Below are positions 63,908 through 64,000 of a stretch of DNA of 64,000 nt, piece by piece. The stretch comes from Candidatus Gastranaerophilus phascolarcticola. GTDB lineage: Bacteria; Cyanobacteriota; Vampirovibrionia; Gastranaerophilales; Gastranaerophilaceae. Position numbers and translations under genes: made by a program. A model generated the notes under the pieces. The model was not told the origin of the DNA. It did not search any database and worked only from the letters and a program-made list of their open reading frames with translations. The stretch spans positions 195,214 through 259,213 of the forward strand of contig MOYE01000003.1 of the NCBI GenBank assembly GCA_001899335.1. Direction: 5' to 3'. The first letter of the stretch is position 1; each line of letters starts with the position of its first letter.

Positions 63908-64000
63908 ATGGCAGATAATATGAGAATTAAAAGTTTAGATGAGTTGAGAGACGCGCAAGCTGCTGCATCAGCTCAGGGCGGAAGTATTCCGAATTATAAT
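63908..64000 (+). CDS. Partial: N terminus of an unknown protein
   Basis: Thirty-one codons run off the window edge. The sequence starts MADNMRIKSLDEL and continues Ala/Gln/Gly-rich (AAASAQGGS), with no signal peptide. GAGGG lies about 7 nt before the ATG. The style is like other signal-less proteins here (52616-56170 and 61846-63732). Family unknown. Confidence 0.7.
   Translation, partial: MADNMRIKSLDELRDAQAAASAQGGSIPNYN

Overview
This is a 64-kb AT-rich, densely packed bacterial chromosome segment with one tRNA, no rRNA, no CRISPR array, no insertion sequence and no prophage. The mix is housekeeping genes (mutS2, coaBC, gmk, nadD, fmt, def, mnmG, dnaX, uvrA, miaA, thyX, glgA), a cell envelope with exported proteins (Skp/OmpH, lytic transglycosylase, LD-carboxypeptidase), a Ski2-like helicase, and many long proteins I cannot place. 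A non-photosynthetic cyanobacterial relative (Candidatus Melainabacteria/Vampirovibrionia, Gastranaerophilales-like) fits best. That placement is inference from gene style, not a computed phylogeny.

Layout. 1-7.7 kb: tail of a probable membrane protein, M20 peptidase, mutS2, two unknown proteins separated by a structured inverted-repeat region, Skp/OmpH, adenine deaminase. 7.7-16.4 kb: two related regulatory modules. Each has a LysR regulator divergent from a metabolic gene (a Tat-type aldo/keto reductase, and an alpha/beta-hydrolase pair), and both share one control sequence. Between them lie tRNA-Gln, the overlapping operon gmk-coaBC-nif3, and an orphan histidine kinase. 16.4-23.7 kb: glgA behind a large protein built like soluble adenylyl cyclase but with eroded active sites, then a Ski2-like helicase. 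23.9-29.6 kb: lytic transglycosylase-nadD-yqeK, a HerA-like/Tudor protein, and def-fmt-aroH. 29.7-44.3 kb: small exported proteins, mnmG, an oversized GH13-like protein, dnaX, ldcA, uvrA and a membrane protein. 44.3-52.6 kb: universal stress protein, then sigma factor-gcvPB-DUF2229, membrane protein-miaA, and a membrane-anchored pectate-lyase-like protein. 52.6-64 kb: a modular cell-wall hydrolase with a 10-C tract, thyX, two sugar ABC permeases without ATPase or binding protein, two co-transcribed unknown/amidohydrolase proteins, a ribbon-helix-helix protein, and long unknown proteins.

The strongest cross-cutting signal is promoter geometry. About eleven genes have a -10 hexamer 6-9 nt before the start codon, several with a good -35 box about 17 nt further upstream. 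This puts the predicted +1 on or next to the start codon and suggests frequent leaderless transcription. Other genes have ordinary Shine-Dalgarno sites. Several functionally unrelated proteins also carry a short aromatic motif (hydrophobic-N/S/A-F-x-G/A), often near the N terminus.

Once starts are corrected, no gene-free stretch exceeds 300 bases. The longest gaps are 23708-23951 (nothing clear beyond a possible promoter), 4161-4348 (structured repeats) and 63733-63907 (divergent promoter region). All product names come from reading the translations; no database search was run.
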